64,000 bases of DNA from Ustilago trichophora (GCA_900323505.1 OOIN01000003.1:868001-932000), one strand, 5' to 3'; shown: positions 55,001-63,955, numbered from the stretch's first letter. The notes: generated from the sequence alone by a model not told the origin. Numbers and translations are program-made.

Positions 55001-56021
55001 CCTGCACAGGCAAAGCTTGATGGAGCAGCTACCTCCGCCGTCTGCGCCTACGCCGGCGGAAGGTGAGGCGGCTGCGGCTGAGACTGGGTCCATCGGCGGA
55101 CGACCATCGCAGCGGGATCCGAGTGGAACATCGACGCCTCGCGGCAGGTTTGATCAGAATGAAGGGGCGAACACCTCGCGAAATGGCCGAGGCGCGCAGC
55201 AGTCTTCCTCGCGCAACTCTGTGTTTGCCACTCCGACTGTTGATGAAGCTGGGACGACCGGTGAAGGCAGTGGCAGCTTTTTCGATACGAGCTTCACCTC
55301 GCCTGTGCGTGCTGGGGGCCACGGCTACTCGGTAAGCATGGGTGCAGGAAGCACGCTGACGCTGCCGAGTGGAAGATCAGTGACTCGAATGGGTGGGAAT
55401 ACGGCCGGATCGCCTATGCGCACCAGCTTGCAGGATCCCTTTGCTTCCGATGCCAACGATGCAGAAGGAAGATCCGCAGAAGGATCGTCTTCAGCAGCAG
55501 CAGCAGCAGCGGCGGCGGCGGCGGCAGCACCCTCTCTCGCCTCGTTGTCGTCCCTTGCCGACTTTGGAGCGACTGGCCTTGCCGAGTCTTCTCTCACCAA
55601 TGGATACTTCACCCCGACGCTCATCACCTCTACCACCTCGGACACGACTCATCGCGCCAACTCGACCACCGCCACCGCCACCAACACCACTACGAACGCA
55701 ACTCAGCCACATCTACCCCCAGTGGTGCCTCTCTATCCCGGTGGCCCATCCGTCTACTCTACATGCCCTACACCGCCGATCCCCTACCGAGATCCACGAA
55801 AGGAACTTCGCGCCTACTTTAGCATCCACTGTCCCTCTCCGCTCGGCACGGCATTGACCAAATTCAGCAGTGGACCCGATAAATTCACCATCAGCCAGAG
55901 TTGGGGATGGAAATCTAGCAGCTTGCTAGGAACGGTTCAGTTGGAAGATGGCGATTTGGATAAAGGCAAAAGCGGACTTTGGTTTAGGTTCAGATGCATT
56001 TGTTCGATTGGCGTTGTGTAG
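52029..56021 (+). CDS. large BTB/POZ protein, germ-cell-less-like
   Basis: This is a 1330-residue, intron-free gene from ATG 52029. The BTB fold begins IYELGLLGGRCSDIRIRAFG, YHLHRLILIQSGFFRAML (about 5-45); a Ser/Ala insertion (about 52-92) follows, then VELHFDDPNISRAAFEYSIARLYGD. This order and wording resemble the germ-cell-less (GCL) family, where BTB proteins act as Cullin-3 substrate adaptors. A BACK-like helical region follows (FLLSLLATSIYLNIPSVTAQ, LRFAIGCGIEGTDLH). Further conserved-looking blocks are near 365-480 (GLTADKIGEACVCWFARWGF, VWSYPSMPSSWVRAIISSDG), 600-655 and 930-1000 (WSGYEPMRVGVEFFG, YAGSVWNLYIQVVKK), with disordered linkers between them. An 11-residue Ala run is near 1158. 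The C-terminal block (ELRAYFSIHCPSPLGTALTK) looks folded. A Cul3-adaptor function is inference. Confidence 0.8.
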   Translation: MQNHIYELGLLGGRCSDIRIRAFGRIYHLHRLILIQSGFFRAMLCGGYAEDLAAASAAATLSKKNSHRASHASSSSSANASSSAAPRDTDSDVVELHFDDPNISRAAFEYSIARLYGDGPKLVLPCWSTPSSSHPFSPAFTMRLYNSSDLQLANLLIDKSSHPATPRFLLSLLATSIYLNIPSVTAQALTLVLCSVTPFTVTQYLRFAIGCGIEGTDLHRSASDVMLHDLDEWDWELEGPARTLEELARLDPSSSASPQPPTSQRSHNQGTPVSEDFAADFSRKLRVATSPSGSRRASTDSLERDALPDRSSHSGRTTSRDPQSHTPGRDDKRSAKKTAGFRETEPTGLANHATNNIAPEYQYGLTADKIGEACVCWFARWGFDIFALECSMERERIIEIETWIRMCREDRDVARLALLRDRLHTGDVDLLHTSMLPRGRMPDPEERMPSPRLRVWSYPSMPSSWVRAIISSDGFFVPSELHRYEFAKKVVEFRRKQKALINVLDRLIDDWMREDEEKSSQKESEASESNRKMGGASSSAASSDAGDGFGFKAFRRTSSVGGDDDMNPASTPLQEAWNDGVDSTTFTASLDEDEVEYEELFSSGIYYSHMPFQALNKISADVSPTTGRPYTPLNVLQAALWVSNELKTHILSSTDSTRQSTTSTALNETEVGSEAPESNDPLAQDMDGVGELGVSSSIIQFRDAFESTLSSSNSQRRFSRSRSGTPVYMADDSDATLSFGSSSGLGGLAASPLMFGALGGGKAALLNKRFYLVPSDDTVRFGDGLTSVIGLTVPTASNAPRASTLDDERGSASNAFADDHLGPSGTAAIQIPHTLPIHAVMHQDPATASNQRRDRSHYYGIANDVATGRELGEYAYRHLSETSSRSQLGSTSRHFDESDARRSTAGESGAHSHDPNDEADGADVESIDSAGVSPERWSGYEPMRVGVEFFGIDKLQEKQRLYSPTFFYAGSVWNLYIQVVKKVKGIQLGIYLHRQSLMEQLPPPSAPTPAEGEAAAAETGSIGGRPSQRDPSGTSTPRGRFDQNEGANTSRNGRGAQQSSSRNSVFATPTVDEAGTTGEGSGSFFDTSFTSPVRAGGHGYSVSMGAGSTLTLPSGRSVTRMGGNTAGSPMRTSLQDPFASDANDAEGRSAEGSSSAAAAAAAAAAAAPSLASLSSLADFGATGLAESSLTNGYFTPTLITSTTSDTTHRANSTTATATNTTTNATQPHLPPVVPLYPGGPSVYSTCPTPPIPYRDPRKELRAYFSIHCPSPLGTALTKFSSGPDKFTISQSWGWKSSSLLGTVQLEDGDLDKGKSGLWFRFRCICSIGVV

Positions 56022-56320
56022 AGTTTGATGCACGGGATGTAAAATGGGTGTAGCACAGAGGGACAGAGGGAGGTGAATTTTTTTTTTGGGGTTCTGTTGT
56101 TTAAGACTTTGTAGAATTTGCCCAAGATGAAAAGCATGCGGAGCAGATGTGAGGGTTGACAGAGCAAAGGTGTGTGAAAATAGAGACGATCGAGTTGGGC
56201 TGGAGATTAGAGCGGGACAAGGCAAAAAAAAACTGAAAGATGGGAAAAAAACGGTTGTAGCAAGAGTGAAAGGGGTCTGGGGAGCTGTGAAAATATGAGG
56301 TTGCAAACGAGTCTTCGTGT
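56022..56320. terminator. convergent 3' region of BTB and OSBP genes
   Basis: 299 bases between two stop codons on opposite strands. It contains short T8 and A9 runs (around 56079-56087 and 56224-56232). Both 3' ends must lie here, probably with overlapping transcripts. Confidence 0.5.
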
Positions 56321-58492
56321 CTAGACATCAAAGACGTCGGGCACACCAACTTCGGACCAAGCCTTTTCACCAGCCTGTTCGGCATTCTTCCTAAGTTTGA
56401 AATAGTCGCTTCCATCGCTACCTCCATAAACCCACTCTGGCGCATCGTCAGATTTGTGGAACCACTTGGGCGTGTAACTCTTTCCTTCAGCCTCCAACTT
56501 TTTCCGCCTGGCTCGCTGCGCTTCCTCCAATTTATGCTTGAGATTCTCCGCCGAGTCCACATCGCCCTCTTCAAACGCCCTCTGATCGGGACGCAATCGA
56601 GAGTCGGTGGGCGGCAACACATCCTTGCAGTCTTCCGAAAGCTCGTTGAGCGACATGGCAAAGTAGGTGAATCCGTAGTACTCTTCTGCGTACGGTGGCA
56701 TCTCGTTGGCTTCCCACAAGAGCTGGTAGTTCTCCTTGTCCTTCTGTCGCGAGATGGCCTCGCTCCATTTGCCTTTCAAGTTGGTGATTTGCGAATCGTT
56801 GGCATCGTATACCCGACCTTCAACGTTGTTTCGGGAAGAAGCACCGCCCCACATTGTGCCTTCTTTGAACTCGATTACCGCCCGTTGGCCGGTGGTCTCG
56901 TTGGTGACGGTGAGCTCGCCTACGTGCTCGAGGTACTTGTTACCCGCGAGGAGGTTGCGCATGAAGGAAGAAGGTTTGGCAATCGAGAAGATATCGCCAT
57001 CGCCAAATTCGAGTCGGATGGATCCCTCGGGGATCAGCTCGAGCGATTTCCCCCAAAACTTGTTCTTGACGGCAGACCAGCCTTGGGCTTTCCAACCTTT
57101 ACCTTCGGCGTAGAAGGCGACGACGGGAGGCTGGTGGACTACCTTTTCGGCGAGGAACTTCCAGTGCTTGTCCTCTCGTACGCATTCGTACGTCTCACCC
57201 AAGAGCGGATTGAACGGTTTGCGCGACGCACGGAGCCTAGTGGATGCGTATCCGGAGATGGCAAAGGCAGAGACGAGACAGATCCGCTCGACCCAGTCCT
57301 GCGACTTTCCAGCACGCTCGAGAAGGTCGGCTGCGTACTCGTAATCCTCGGCGGCTGCTTGGAGGAGCGAAAGTGGGCAGTTGAAGGAGACGGGGAAGGA
57401 AATGGTGGATAGATCTTTGCCGACATTCTTCTTGAGCATGCTGAACAGCGAGACTTCGTCACCAGAGACCTTGGCCGGAAGCTTCTTGCGATACTGGACC
57501 ACGGCCTTGCTGTTCTTGCCTCCGCCGGCGCCGGCGTCAGAGAGGGTTCGGGTGTCATCCGTGTCGGGTTGCGAGTCGTCGGCTTCCGAGTCGGTGCCTT
57601 CGGCTTCGCTTGATTCGGAGCGAGATGTGTTGCCCTCGTCATCGGGTTTGCCGTCGTCGTCCATGAACAGCTCTTCGCCGTGGCTGTCGGCGTCGTAAAA
57701 GATGGCAGAGTCGGTACCCGTTGTAGCAAGGGAAGAGATCGACATGCGGCTGCTGCGGCTCCTTCCTTCGCCGCCAAGACCGGGGATGCTAGACATGGAT
57801 CGCATTGTACCAGAGTTTTGATCGACACGGGGGATCTTGCTCTCAATGGCGGCTTTGAGCTGGTCGAATTCGGCCACGAGCTGCTCGGCCGTGACGTGGA
57901 ATGCAGCCATGTCTTCGGCGTTGTCGGTGGAGGACTTGGCGCCGAGAGCACCCATAATGGCATCGGTGGCAGACTTGGAAGAGGGCTTGTTTTTGAGTGC
58001 AGCTGAGCGAGACGTGAGGTCCTTGACGAGAGCAGCCGTCTGATCGAGATGAGTAAAGACATGGCTGAGGTCGACGGCCTGCAGATCAGTGCCGTTGGAC
58101 ACGTACAGCCGCTGCAGGCTGCCAGCGGGTCGCTCGGGGATGAAGGAGCGGAGATGCGAACGCCATGATTCAAAGTCTTGCGGCGACAGCGCCTTGAGGT
58201 GGAAGACGCTAGAGCCGGAATCGACGTGGATGGTACCGTGGCGCATGCTGCTGGTGACGGAAGCGTGCGGGATCTCAATGGCATCGCGAGTGGCCTTCTC
58301 GGGGCTGATGGCATAAGTGAGGATGCCTTCGGAGGTCAAGACGAGGAAACGCTTTGCGTAACCTTGCATCTTCTTGCGCTTCTTCTTGAGGATCCATCCC
58401 GAGTAGACGACATCGAGCTCGTCAATCTTGCGGTTGTCGATGGGGAATCCGCGCTGCGGGCGAGAGGACTTGCGGTCGTTGTTGCCGCCCAT
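56321..58492 (-). CDS. oxysterol-binding-protein homologue with PH domain and FFAT-like motif
   Basis: This is a 723-residue, intron-free gene from ATG 58492. A PH domain occupies about 27-118 (YSGWILKKKRKKMQGYAKRF to FESWRSHLRSF). A disordered acidic linker includes IFYDADS (264-270), close to the FFAT consensus for binding VAP at the ER. The lipid-transfer ORD domain starts near 345 and has the hallmark KPFNPLLGETYE (425-436), TMWGG and GKWSEAI. The position of the canonical EQVSHHPP signature reads EKVVHQPP (449-456): one of the two adjacent histidines that contact PI4P headgroups is Gln. Domain order (PH, FFAT, ORD, no ankyrin) fits yeast Osh3/Osh6-type branches, closest to Osh3 without its GOLD domain. 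The likely role is lipid transport or PI4P sensing at ER contact sites. Confidence 0.9.
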   Translation of the reverse strand: MGGNNDRKSSRPQRGFPIDNRKIDELDVVYSGWILKKKRKKMQGYAKRFLVLTSEGILTYAISPEKATRDAIEIPHASVTSSMRHGTIHVDSGSSVFHLKALSPQDFESWRSHLRSFIPERPAGSLQRLYVSNGTDLQAVDLSHVFTHLDQTAALVKDLTSRSAALKNKPSSKSATDAIMGALGAKSSTDNAEDMAAFHVTAEQLVAEFDQLKAAIESKIPRVDQNSGTMRSMSSIPGLGGEGRSRSSRMSISSLATTGTDSAIFYDADSHGEELFMDDDGKPDDEGNTSRSESSEAEGTDSEADDSQPDTDDTRTLSDAGAGGGKNSKAVVQYRKKLPAKVSGDEVSLFSMLKKNVGKDLSTISFPVSFNCPLSLLQAAAEDYEYAADLLERAGKSQDWVERICLVSAFAISGYASTRLRASRKPFNPLLGETYECVREDKHWKFLAEKVVHQPPVVAFYAEGKGWKAQGWSAVKNKFWGKSLELIPEGSIRLEFGDGDIFSIAKPSSFMRNLLAGNKYLEHVGELTVTNETTGQRAVIEFKEGTMWGGASSRNNVEGRVYDANDSQITNLKGKWSEAISRQKDKENYQLLWEANEMPPYAEEYYGFTYFAMSLNELSEDCKDVLPPTDSRLRPDQRAFEEGDVDSAENLKHKLEEAQRARRKKLEAEGKSYTPKWFHKSDDAPEWVYGGSDGSDYFKLRKNAEQAGEKAWSEVGVPDVFDV

Positions 58493-59850
58493 TGTGGGAT
58501 GAGCTGTGGTCTAGAGTGTATCTGTTTTGTGTATGAGGTGATGTTGCAACCGATGGTTATATGTCGATGAGGAGGAGGATGGCAGAGGGCTGCTGTATGG
58601 GACGTGTCGCTCGAACTCCTATTGCGCGGTTAGGATGGTGGTGATGGTAGTTGCGCAAAATGCAGGAGTTTGCAGACGCCTACAATGGTTGATGATGATC
58701 GGTGGGGATCCGAGCGTAGAGCGTGATGGACGAGAAGTAGAACGAGGAAGATGTGACTTTGCAAAAGGATGAGGGCGTAGTTGGTTATGGTGGGCTCAAA
58801 GTACGCGGATATGCAGCGTCGGCATGTTCAGACTGTCTGGCTCTCCTGACTGCTGCTGCTGCTGCAGTGTGCTCCTCAGAGAGGTGCATTTGATGCGTCT
58901 TGTTGCCCAATTTTGTTCATTTCACAAGAGCACTTTTCCGGCAGACAGGCTCCCTGTTCTCCACACAGAAATTACGTCTGTTGTAGCCAGAGAGGCGCAG
59001 AGAGAAAGCAGCATGCCAAAATCATGGGGATTCCAGTCGCCTTTCCGCGGCTCCAGCTTCTATTTCTTGGTTGAACAGTGGAAACTCGGGCAGCCGCCCG
59101 CTGTTCTTGATCTTCCTCGCCGTTACAGTACAGTACAGTACACAGTACAGCACTCTTCCCTGCGATGACGCTCACAAGAACAGGCTCGTGCTCATCACCC
59201 ATCATCCTCTTTCTCGGGCTTCTTCTCGAGATGGAAGTTTCCCCACACTCTCCCTCGTCGCACCGTTCCTGACGTCAATGAGATCAGCTGTCCATCATCC
59301 CTCTCTGCTGCTGCTGTCTATTGTGTCAAAAGTAGAGCATAACTGTATCCGAAGTCTGGGTGACGTTGTGTTTCTGCGCTCAGGCCTTCCTCCACTTGCA
59401 ACTGCTACTCTGCTGCTCTGCTTAAAAATGCTGGAGTTGAATTTTTGCTCACGAGCGAGTTGCCCTCTTTCACGTTCAGCAATCAAAGAGAATGCAAACT
59501 CATGCGTGCGGTTGCTGGCTGCTGGGAGATACAGTAAAAAAAAAAAAAATCAATCGCTTAAGCAGCTGGGCAATCGCGCGGCGCAAACAATCCGCACCCG
59601 ACAGCCGCGCGGTTCCCACCCAAAACACCAGCCAGCCACAAATCTCACACTGGCTTGCCTTTCGGTTGCTCTCCTCTTCCGGATGCCGACGACGGTTGGC
59701 TCTCCATCAAATACGTCTCCTCAATATCACGCTTCCATGCTCTAACATTTGTTACACAAGGCTGCGCTTGCTATTGCAGCACAACTTGACGTTTGATGAC
59801 GAGTGGTGGCATTGCTGATCAAGTGTATGGAGACAGAGTTGCAAGGCGCC
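58493..59850. other. intergenic, promoter side of the OSBP gene
   Basis: 1.36 kb with no supported gene. A 224-codon frame (59071-59745) begins with TTG and has no recognisable content. A cluster of overlapping TACAGTA motifs is at 59124-59140, another at 59530, and an A13 run follows at about 59535-59548. Confidence 0.55.
59124..59150 (+). repeat. tandem TACAG repeat
   Basis: Three overlapping TACAGTA copies (starting 59124, 59129 and 59134) followed by a further ACAGTACAG. It is the densest cluster of this motif in the window. Confidence 0.9.
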
Positions 59851-61761
59851 TCACCATCTCAGCTCGTCTACACCGAGATGGGCAGGAACGCCCCACCTCC
59901 GATCTTCGCCTCCCTGTGTATCACTCGCGCGTAGGGAAGCATGTCGGATAGCAAGCACCCTGACCACCCTCTCCTCTTCATCGTGCAACGATGCTGAACC
60001 CTTCAATCCGCGCACCTTGTACCCGCTCACCATGTCTGCTAGCACCTCTGCATCCTCCGGAATCACATCTTTCGGCGGCAGCTCCCATGCCTGCTCATCA
60101 TGCACTTGTCCTAAAGACTTGATCCATTCGGCGGTACTCGCCAGGCTCACCTGAACCTTCCATCCTCTCTCCCCTTCCTCCCCACCCTTCTTGTCCCCAC
60201 TACTAACCCTCTCCAAGCTCGCCCGGATCTTACACGCCAGGGTAGCAAAACACATCAGCGATCCAGCAGCATAATCCAGCGCCTGAACTGGCAACGCTTT
60301 TGGCGCTACCTCTCGTCCCTCCCCAGACCTTTCGGTAAAGTTGTTGTAATTGATCGATTCGAGATGATTCATCCCGCAGGCGGTCTGCGTGAGACTATCA
60401 TAGGCTCGTCTGCCTGCCCAAGGACCCGTGAAACCAAACGCGCAAAGCTCGGCGTAGATGATCCCAGGTCGTAGTGCTTGTATTGATTCCGCGCTGAGCC
60501 CACGTTGGGATAGGGCTTGGGGGCGATAGGCTTGCGAGAAAACATCAGCGCCTTGGATCAGTTCGATCATTTCTGCTGGGAGGTGAGGTGAGGGTGAACG
60601 AGGCAGCGTGAGGTGGGCGGTACGCTTGCCGCGCGCCGTATCTAGTTCGCGAAGTGGCAAGTTGGGGAGAAGCGGACTGCTGAGCAGCAAGACGTCAGAG
60701 CCGAGGGCAGCGAGGGTACGTGTTGATATCGGTCCAGCTATGACTCTAGACATGTCGATCACTCGCAATCTCCTCGCCTTCCTTGAGGTAGAAGAAGATG
60801 TTTTCTGTGGTGCTGCTGTTGTGACGTTTGCGATTCTGCTGATCCGAAAAGCACTTCCTCCAGTCTCATTCATCCAACTCTTCACCGCTTTTCCCATCGC
60901 ACTCGCCTCCCACTCCTCTGCACTCCTATACGCCGTCACACACAACCCCCTCCCCTGTGCCTTTTCCTCCAACTCAAACGCATCCCAATTTGCCACCTCT
61001 CTTTGAACGTCGTCCTTGGTAAATCTCGCAAAGATCTCTTGAATCCCTTCATCGTTCCATTTCACCTTAGTGGGCACAAGCTTGAGCAGTTGGAGAATTC
61101 CAAGTTTATGATGGGGGAAGTTGGTATGGATCCTCACCATCCCAGGGATCGAGCGATTGGGATTGGGAAGCGTGCGATAGAGTCCGGCGAGAGGATCCCA
61201 GTCTGAAACTGCTGTTGGGGGTATATCTAGTATTGATCTCGCCATGTCGCTGTCCGAGGGTATTGAGGTCTTCAGCATCTCCTGCAGATCTTGCTCTTGA
61301 CCAAGATGCACTCGAGTCCATCCTTTGTATTCGGCCAAAGCATGCCGTGCGTCAACTACGACCCTGTCCAAGACCATCTTATCCACCTCCTCTCCGCCCT
61401 CCATCTCTTCCACAACCGCACATAGTCGATGCGCCAGAGATATACCCGCACAGATACCCTGCGCAACAGCCGTCAACTGGAAAGAAGATTTCACGCCTTG
61501 CCCCACCTCCGCCGGATCGTGAGGCAACATGACATTGCCCCGAGCGATTGTGTTTTCCAGAACAGCTGAAGGCAGCTGCGCCTGCCCCCAAAGTTGCCGA
61601 ATGATGTCCAGCGAAGAATATATCCTGGTCTCGCTCGCCATCTTTGCGATGGGTGAGAATCTGTTCGTGGATCGATGTGGACGGTTTCGAGATGTAGTGA
61701 AAAGGGAACATGGGTTGACCGGGCGAACGTTCGAATTGAGGAACAGAACACCGGGTGACAT
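59851..61761 (-). CDS. class III CoA-transferase (CaiB/BaiF family)
   Basis: From ATG 61761 the product has 636 residues. An alternative ATG is at 61641 (40 codons later, MASETRIYSS). The longer N-terminus is Arg/Asn/Ser-rich (SLFTTSRNRPHRSTNRFSP) and could target mitochondria. The protein has two related halves: the first has SDWDPLAGLYRTLPN and GMVRIHTNFPHHKLGILQLL; the second has the better preserved VIDMSRVIAGPISTRTLAALGSD, ELDTARGKRTAHLTL, DVFSQAYRPQALSQRGLS, YAELCAFGFTGPWAGRRAYD and VQALDYAAGSLMCFATL. Class III enzymes move CoA between carboxylic acids through an Asp-anhydride; the catalytic Asp is normally in the D-T-x-x-GK region, here LDTARGKR. Degenerate tandem forms are known in fungi. 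The substrate is unknown. Confidence 0.85.
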   Translation of the reverse strand: MSPGVLFLNSNVRPVNPCSLFTTSRNRPHRSTNRFSPIAKMASETRIYSSLDIIRQLWGQAQLPSAVLENTIARGNVMLPHDPAEVGQGVKSSFQLTAVAQGICAGISLAHRLCAVVEEMEGGEEVDKMVLDRVVVDARHALAEYKGWTRVHLGQEQDLQEMLKTSIPSDSDMARSILDIPPTAVSDWDPLAGLYRTLPNPNRSIPGMVRIHTNFPHHKLGILQLLKLVPTKVKWNDEGIQEIFARFTKDDVQREVANWDAFELEEKAQGRGLCVTAYRSAEEWEASAMGKAVKSWMNETGGSAFRISRIANVTTAAPQKTSSSTSRKARRLRVIDMSRVIAGPISTRTLAALGSDVLLLSSPLLPNLPLRELDTARGKRTAHLTLPRSPSPHLPAEMIELIQGADVFSQAYRPQALSQRGLSAESIQALRPGIIYAELCAFGFTGPWAGRRAYDSLTQTACGMNHLESINYNNFTERSGEGREVAPKALPVQALDYAAGSLMCFATLACKIRASLERVSSGDKKGGEEGERGWKVQVSLASTAEWIKSLGQVHDEQAWELPPKDVIPEDAEVLADMVSGYKVRGLKGSASLHDEEERVVRVLAIRHASLRASDTQGGEDRRWGVPAHLGVDELRW

Positions 61762-62224
61762 GGAGAGAAGAGCCAAGAAGGGTTCATGCAAGCCGCCGGC
61801 AAAGTCTACTCCACTTCCCGGTGCAAACCAAAATTGACCGAAGAATACGCCGATCCATACGCCGACCCAACACCATCAACTTTGCTCCAGCATCCCTCAG
61901 CACAGCGTTTCAATCGATCCATATACAGCAAACGAGGCAAATGGAATTCAGCAAAAAGAGAACACTAGAATACAGCAACAGCAGAGATTGGAAGATGCGA
62001 GCATGGATCAAAAGGAGCTAGACTGTTTGCGAACTATGCGGAGCTGTGTATGGATGCAGGGACTTCGAATCTTGAGAGAGCAAATCACTGGAGATTATGG
62101 GCATGATATTGAGGAGCGGAGAAAGAGTCGAATCGGCGCATCGAGACAAGAATTGTAGAGATGCTCAAGTAAAGGAACCATATTGAAGCCAAGAGAAACG
62201 AGAGGCTAAAGGCTGAGCAACAGC
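61762..62224. other. intergenic between two minus-strand genes
   Basis: 463 bases with no gene; promoter of the CoA-transferase and 3' region of the gene to its right. Confidence 0.55.
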
Positions 62225-63955
62225 TTAAACGCGGGTACGGGATCGAGTGCGAGATGCAACAGCATCCATCGCGGCCGCATCGACCACAGCGGAGACTTTG
62301 CGGCTCCCTCTGCTCGACCCCGCCGAGGCCTTTCTCTGATGATTCGAAGACGACGACGCCTGCCTCAACCCACGCACAGGCGACGTGGTGGTAGACGCAG
62401 CTCGGGATTTTGCCTTCTTTCCCGATCCATGCACCGTGGCAATCGTCTCATCCCCGCACAGCTGATCCTTCTGCGCATCATCATCCTCGGCGTCGGCTAG
62501 CAGGCTCAGCCTTCCACCAGTGCCGCGCTTGCGAGAAGCAGTGGCAGTGGTAGTGGCAGGGCTGGGTGCCGCCGATGATGAGGAGATGCGTGAGGATGAT
62601 CGCGTCTTTGTAGTGGTTGGTACAATGTCGACGCTGTAGGCTCGATCGGGTAGGGCAACGGGGACGACCTTGGTGGCGAGGAAGGTGGCGTCCGGAATGC
62701 GATTCTCTTTGTTAGGTGTCGAGGGAACGCTGGGCTTGATCGGGCTCGAAAACGGGCTGATAGTGGGGCTGGCTGCCAAAGGAGAGCTCGCAGCGTGGTC
62801 CTGCGATGGAGCCGTATCTGAACTCGGGATGGGATCTTCGAATACTGTCCAGCCGGGCAAAGGTCTCGCAACGACACCGAGAAAAAGACCCGACTTGGTG
62901 AGCGTCAAGCTGTCGACAGGCTGCTTCGAGGTCAGATCGGTCAGACTGCGCAGTGCCGCAAGCGATTGTTGCCTGTCCGAGACCGAGTCGGAACGCAGAT
63001 GAGTTGGGGCTGACCCAAAGGCAGGAGCTTCGTTCTCGCCAGGAGAGAAGTAGTCGGCCATCTTGCGAGGGCTAGGGCTTGCAAGAGGACCGGCACCTGC
63101 TTCCTCGTGCGCGATGGCAATCTCGGTGGGTGAGACGCGGTGCTTCTTCTTAGGTAGGCTCTGGAGCATGACGTTCGGAGTCGAGCGAGATGGCTCCTCC
63201 TCAAGAGGGGTCGCGCGTCCGTAAGCAATCTTGTTGGCATCTGCAACGTTTGCTGGATCAGTCGGCAATGCGTTGTGTGATCCTTTTCGATTGCGCGATG
63301 GTGTCGTGGGGACATCGGTCGGATCAAGTCGACGAGAGGCGCCACCTCGAGGCTCGGACATCCTTTGCGTACTTGGACTCGGCTCGACGTACTGACTTGG
63401 CTTGGGACCCGAGGTGTGAGGCGGGCGATGTTGCCTTGCGTTGAGAGGAGTGGTAGAAGCACCCTTGGGAGTGGATGGCCTGCTGGTCGAGTGGTGCGTG
63501 AGGTTCTTGATGTTGTGAGGAGAGAAGCGCGAGCCCGCCGAAATCGAAACCGGAAGGATGGGGCTTGCTTCCAAAGAAAGATCAGAGCCGGTGTGCTTGG
63601 AGGGACGATCGCCAAAGAGGCGTCGAGGCAAGACGGACATCTCTACTGACAACATGTTGTCTGCTTGTTCGGAAGAGGCCGAAGGCTGTGCAGATGAAGA
63701 AGGGGATGCAGCTGAGCCTTCTCGAACGAGGCGATGATTCTGAAGTACTGCCTGTTTGTGAGGCGAGACGGAGACGGAGCTTCTGCGGCTTCGAGGGAGG
63801 GAGGGCGAGCGAGATCTTGAGCGTGATGGTGTCTTGAGAAGCTTGTCGGGTGAAGACTTGGGAGAGCAGGCGAGAGACTGTGTGACGAATTGATGAAGGG
63901 GCAGCTCTGCGAGCGGAGCCCTTGGTCTATTTGTAGCCTGCATTGGAGAAGCCAT
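62225..63955 (-). CDS. disordered CDK-site-rich protein with KEN box, D-box and RxL motif
   Basis: This is a 576-residue, intron-free gene from ATG 63955. No folded domain is recognised; the composition is Ser/Pro/Thr/Arg-rich throughout. At least eight full CDK consensus sites (S/T-P-x-K/R) are visible: S35, T42, S64, T218, S295, S404, T413 and S525. A cyclin-docking RRLFG lies at 111-115, a KEN box at 416-418 (TPNKENRIP), and an N-terminal D-box-like RAPL at 12-15. Basic stretches (KKKHR 269-273, GSGKKAKSR 510-518) could be nuclear localisation signals. Short conserved-looking pieces are SGLFLGVVARPLPGWTVFED (about 355-374) and FLATKVVPVALPDRAYSVD. Together the motifs suggest a nuclear cell-cycle protein phosphorylated by cyclin-CDK and destroyed by APC/C (for example a CDK inhibitor, securin or replication regulator). 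The specific identity is not known to me. Confidence 0.6.
   Translation of the reverse strand: MASPMQATNRPRAPLAELPLHQFVTQSLACSPKSSPDKLLKTPSRSRSRSPSLPRSRRSSVSVSPHKQAVLQNHRLVREGSAASPSSSAQPSASSEQADNMLSVEMSVLPRRLFGDRPSKHTGSDLSLEASPILPVSISAGSRFSPHNIKNLTHHSTSRPSTPKGASTTPLNARQHRPPHTSGPKPSQYVEPSPSTQRMSEPRGGASRRLDPTDVPTTPSRNRKGSHNALPTDPANVADANKIAYGRATPLEEEPSRSTPNVMLQSLPKKKHRVSPTEIAIAHEEAGAGPLASPSPRKMADYFSPGENEAPAFGSAPTHLRSDSVSDRQQSLAALRSLTDLTSKQPVDSLTLTKSGLFLGVVARPLPGWTVFEDPIPSSDTAPSQDHAASSPLAASPTISPFSSPIKPSVPSTPNKENRIPDATFLATKVVPVALPDRAYSVDIVPTTTKTRSSSRISSSSAAPSPATTTATASRKRGTGGRLSLLADAEDDDAQKDQLCGDETIATVHGSGKKAKSRAASTTTSPVRGLRQASSSSNHQRKASAGSSRGSRKVSAVVDAAAMDAVASRTRSRTRV

Noticed and set aside
59071..59745. 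224-codon plus-strand frame upstream of the OSBP gene
   Set aside because: It starts with TTG, spans the TACAG repeat and an A13 run, and has no recognisable content.
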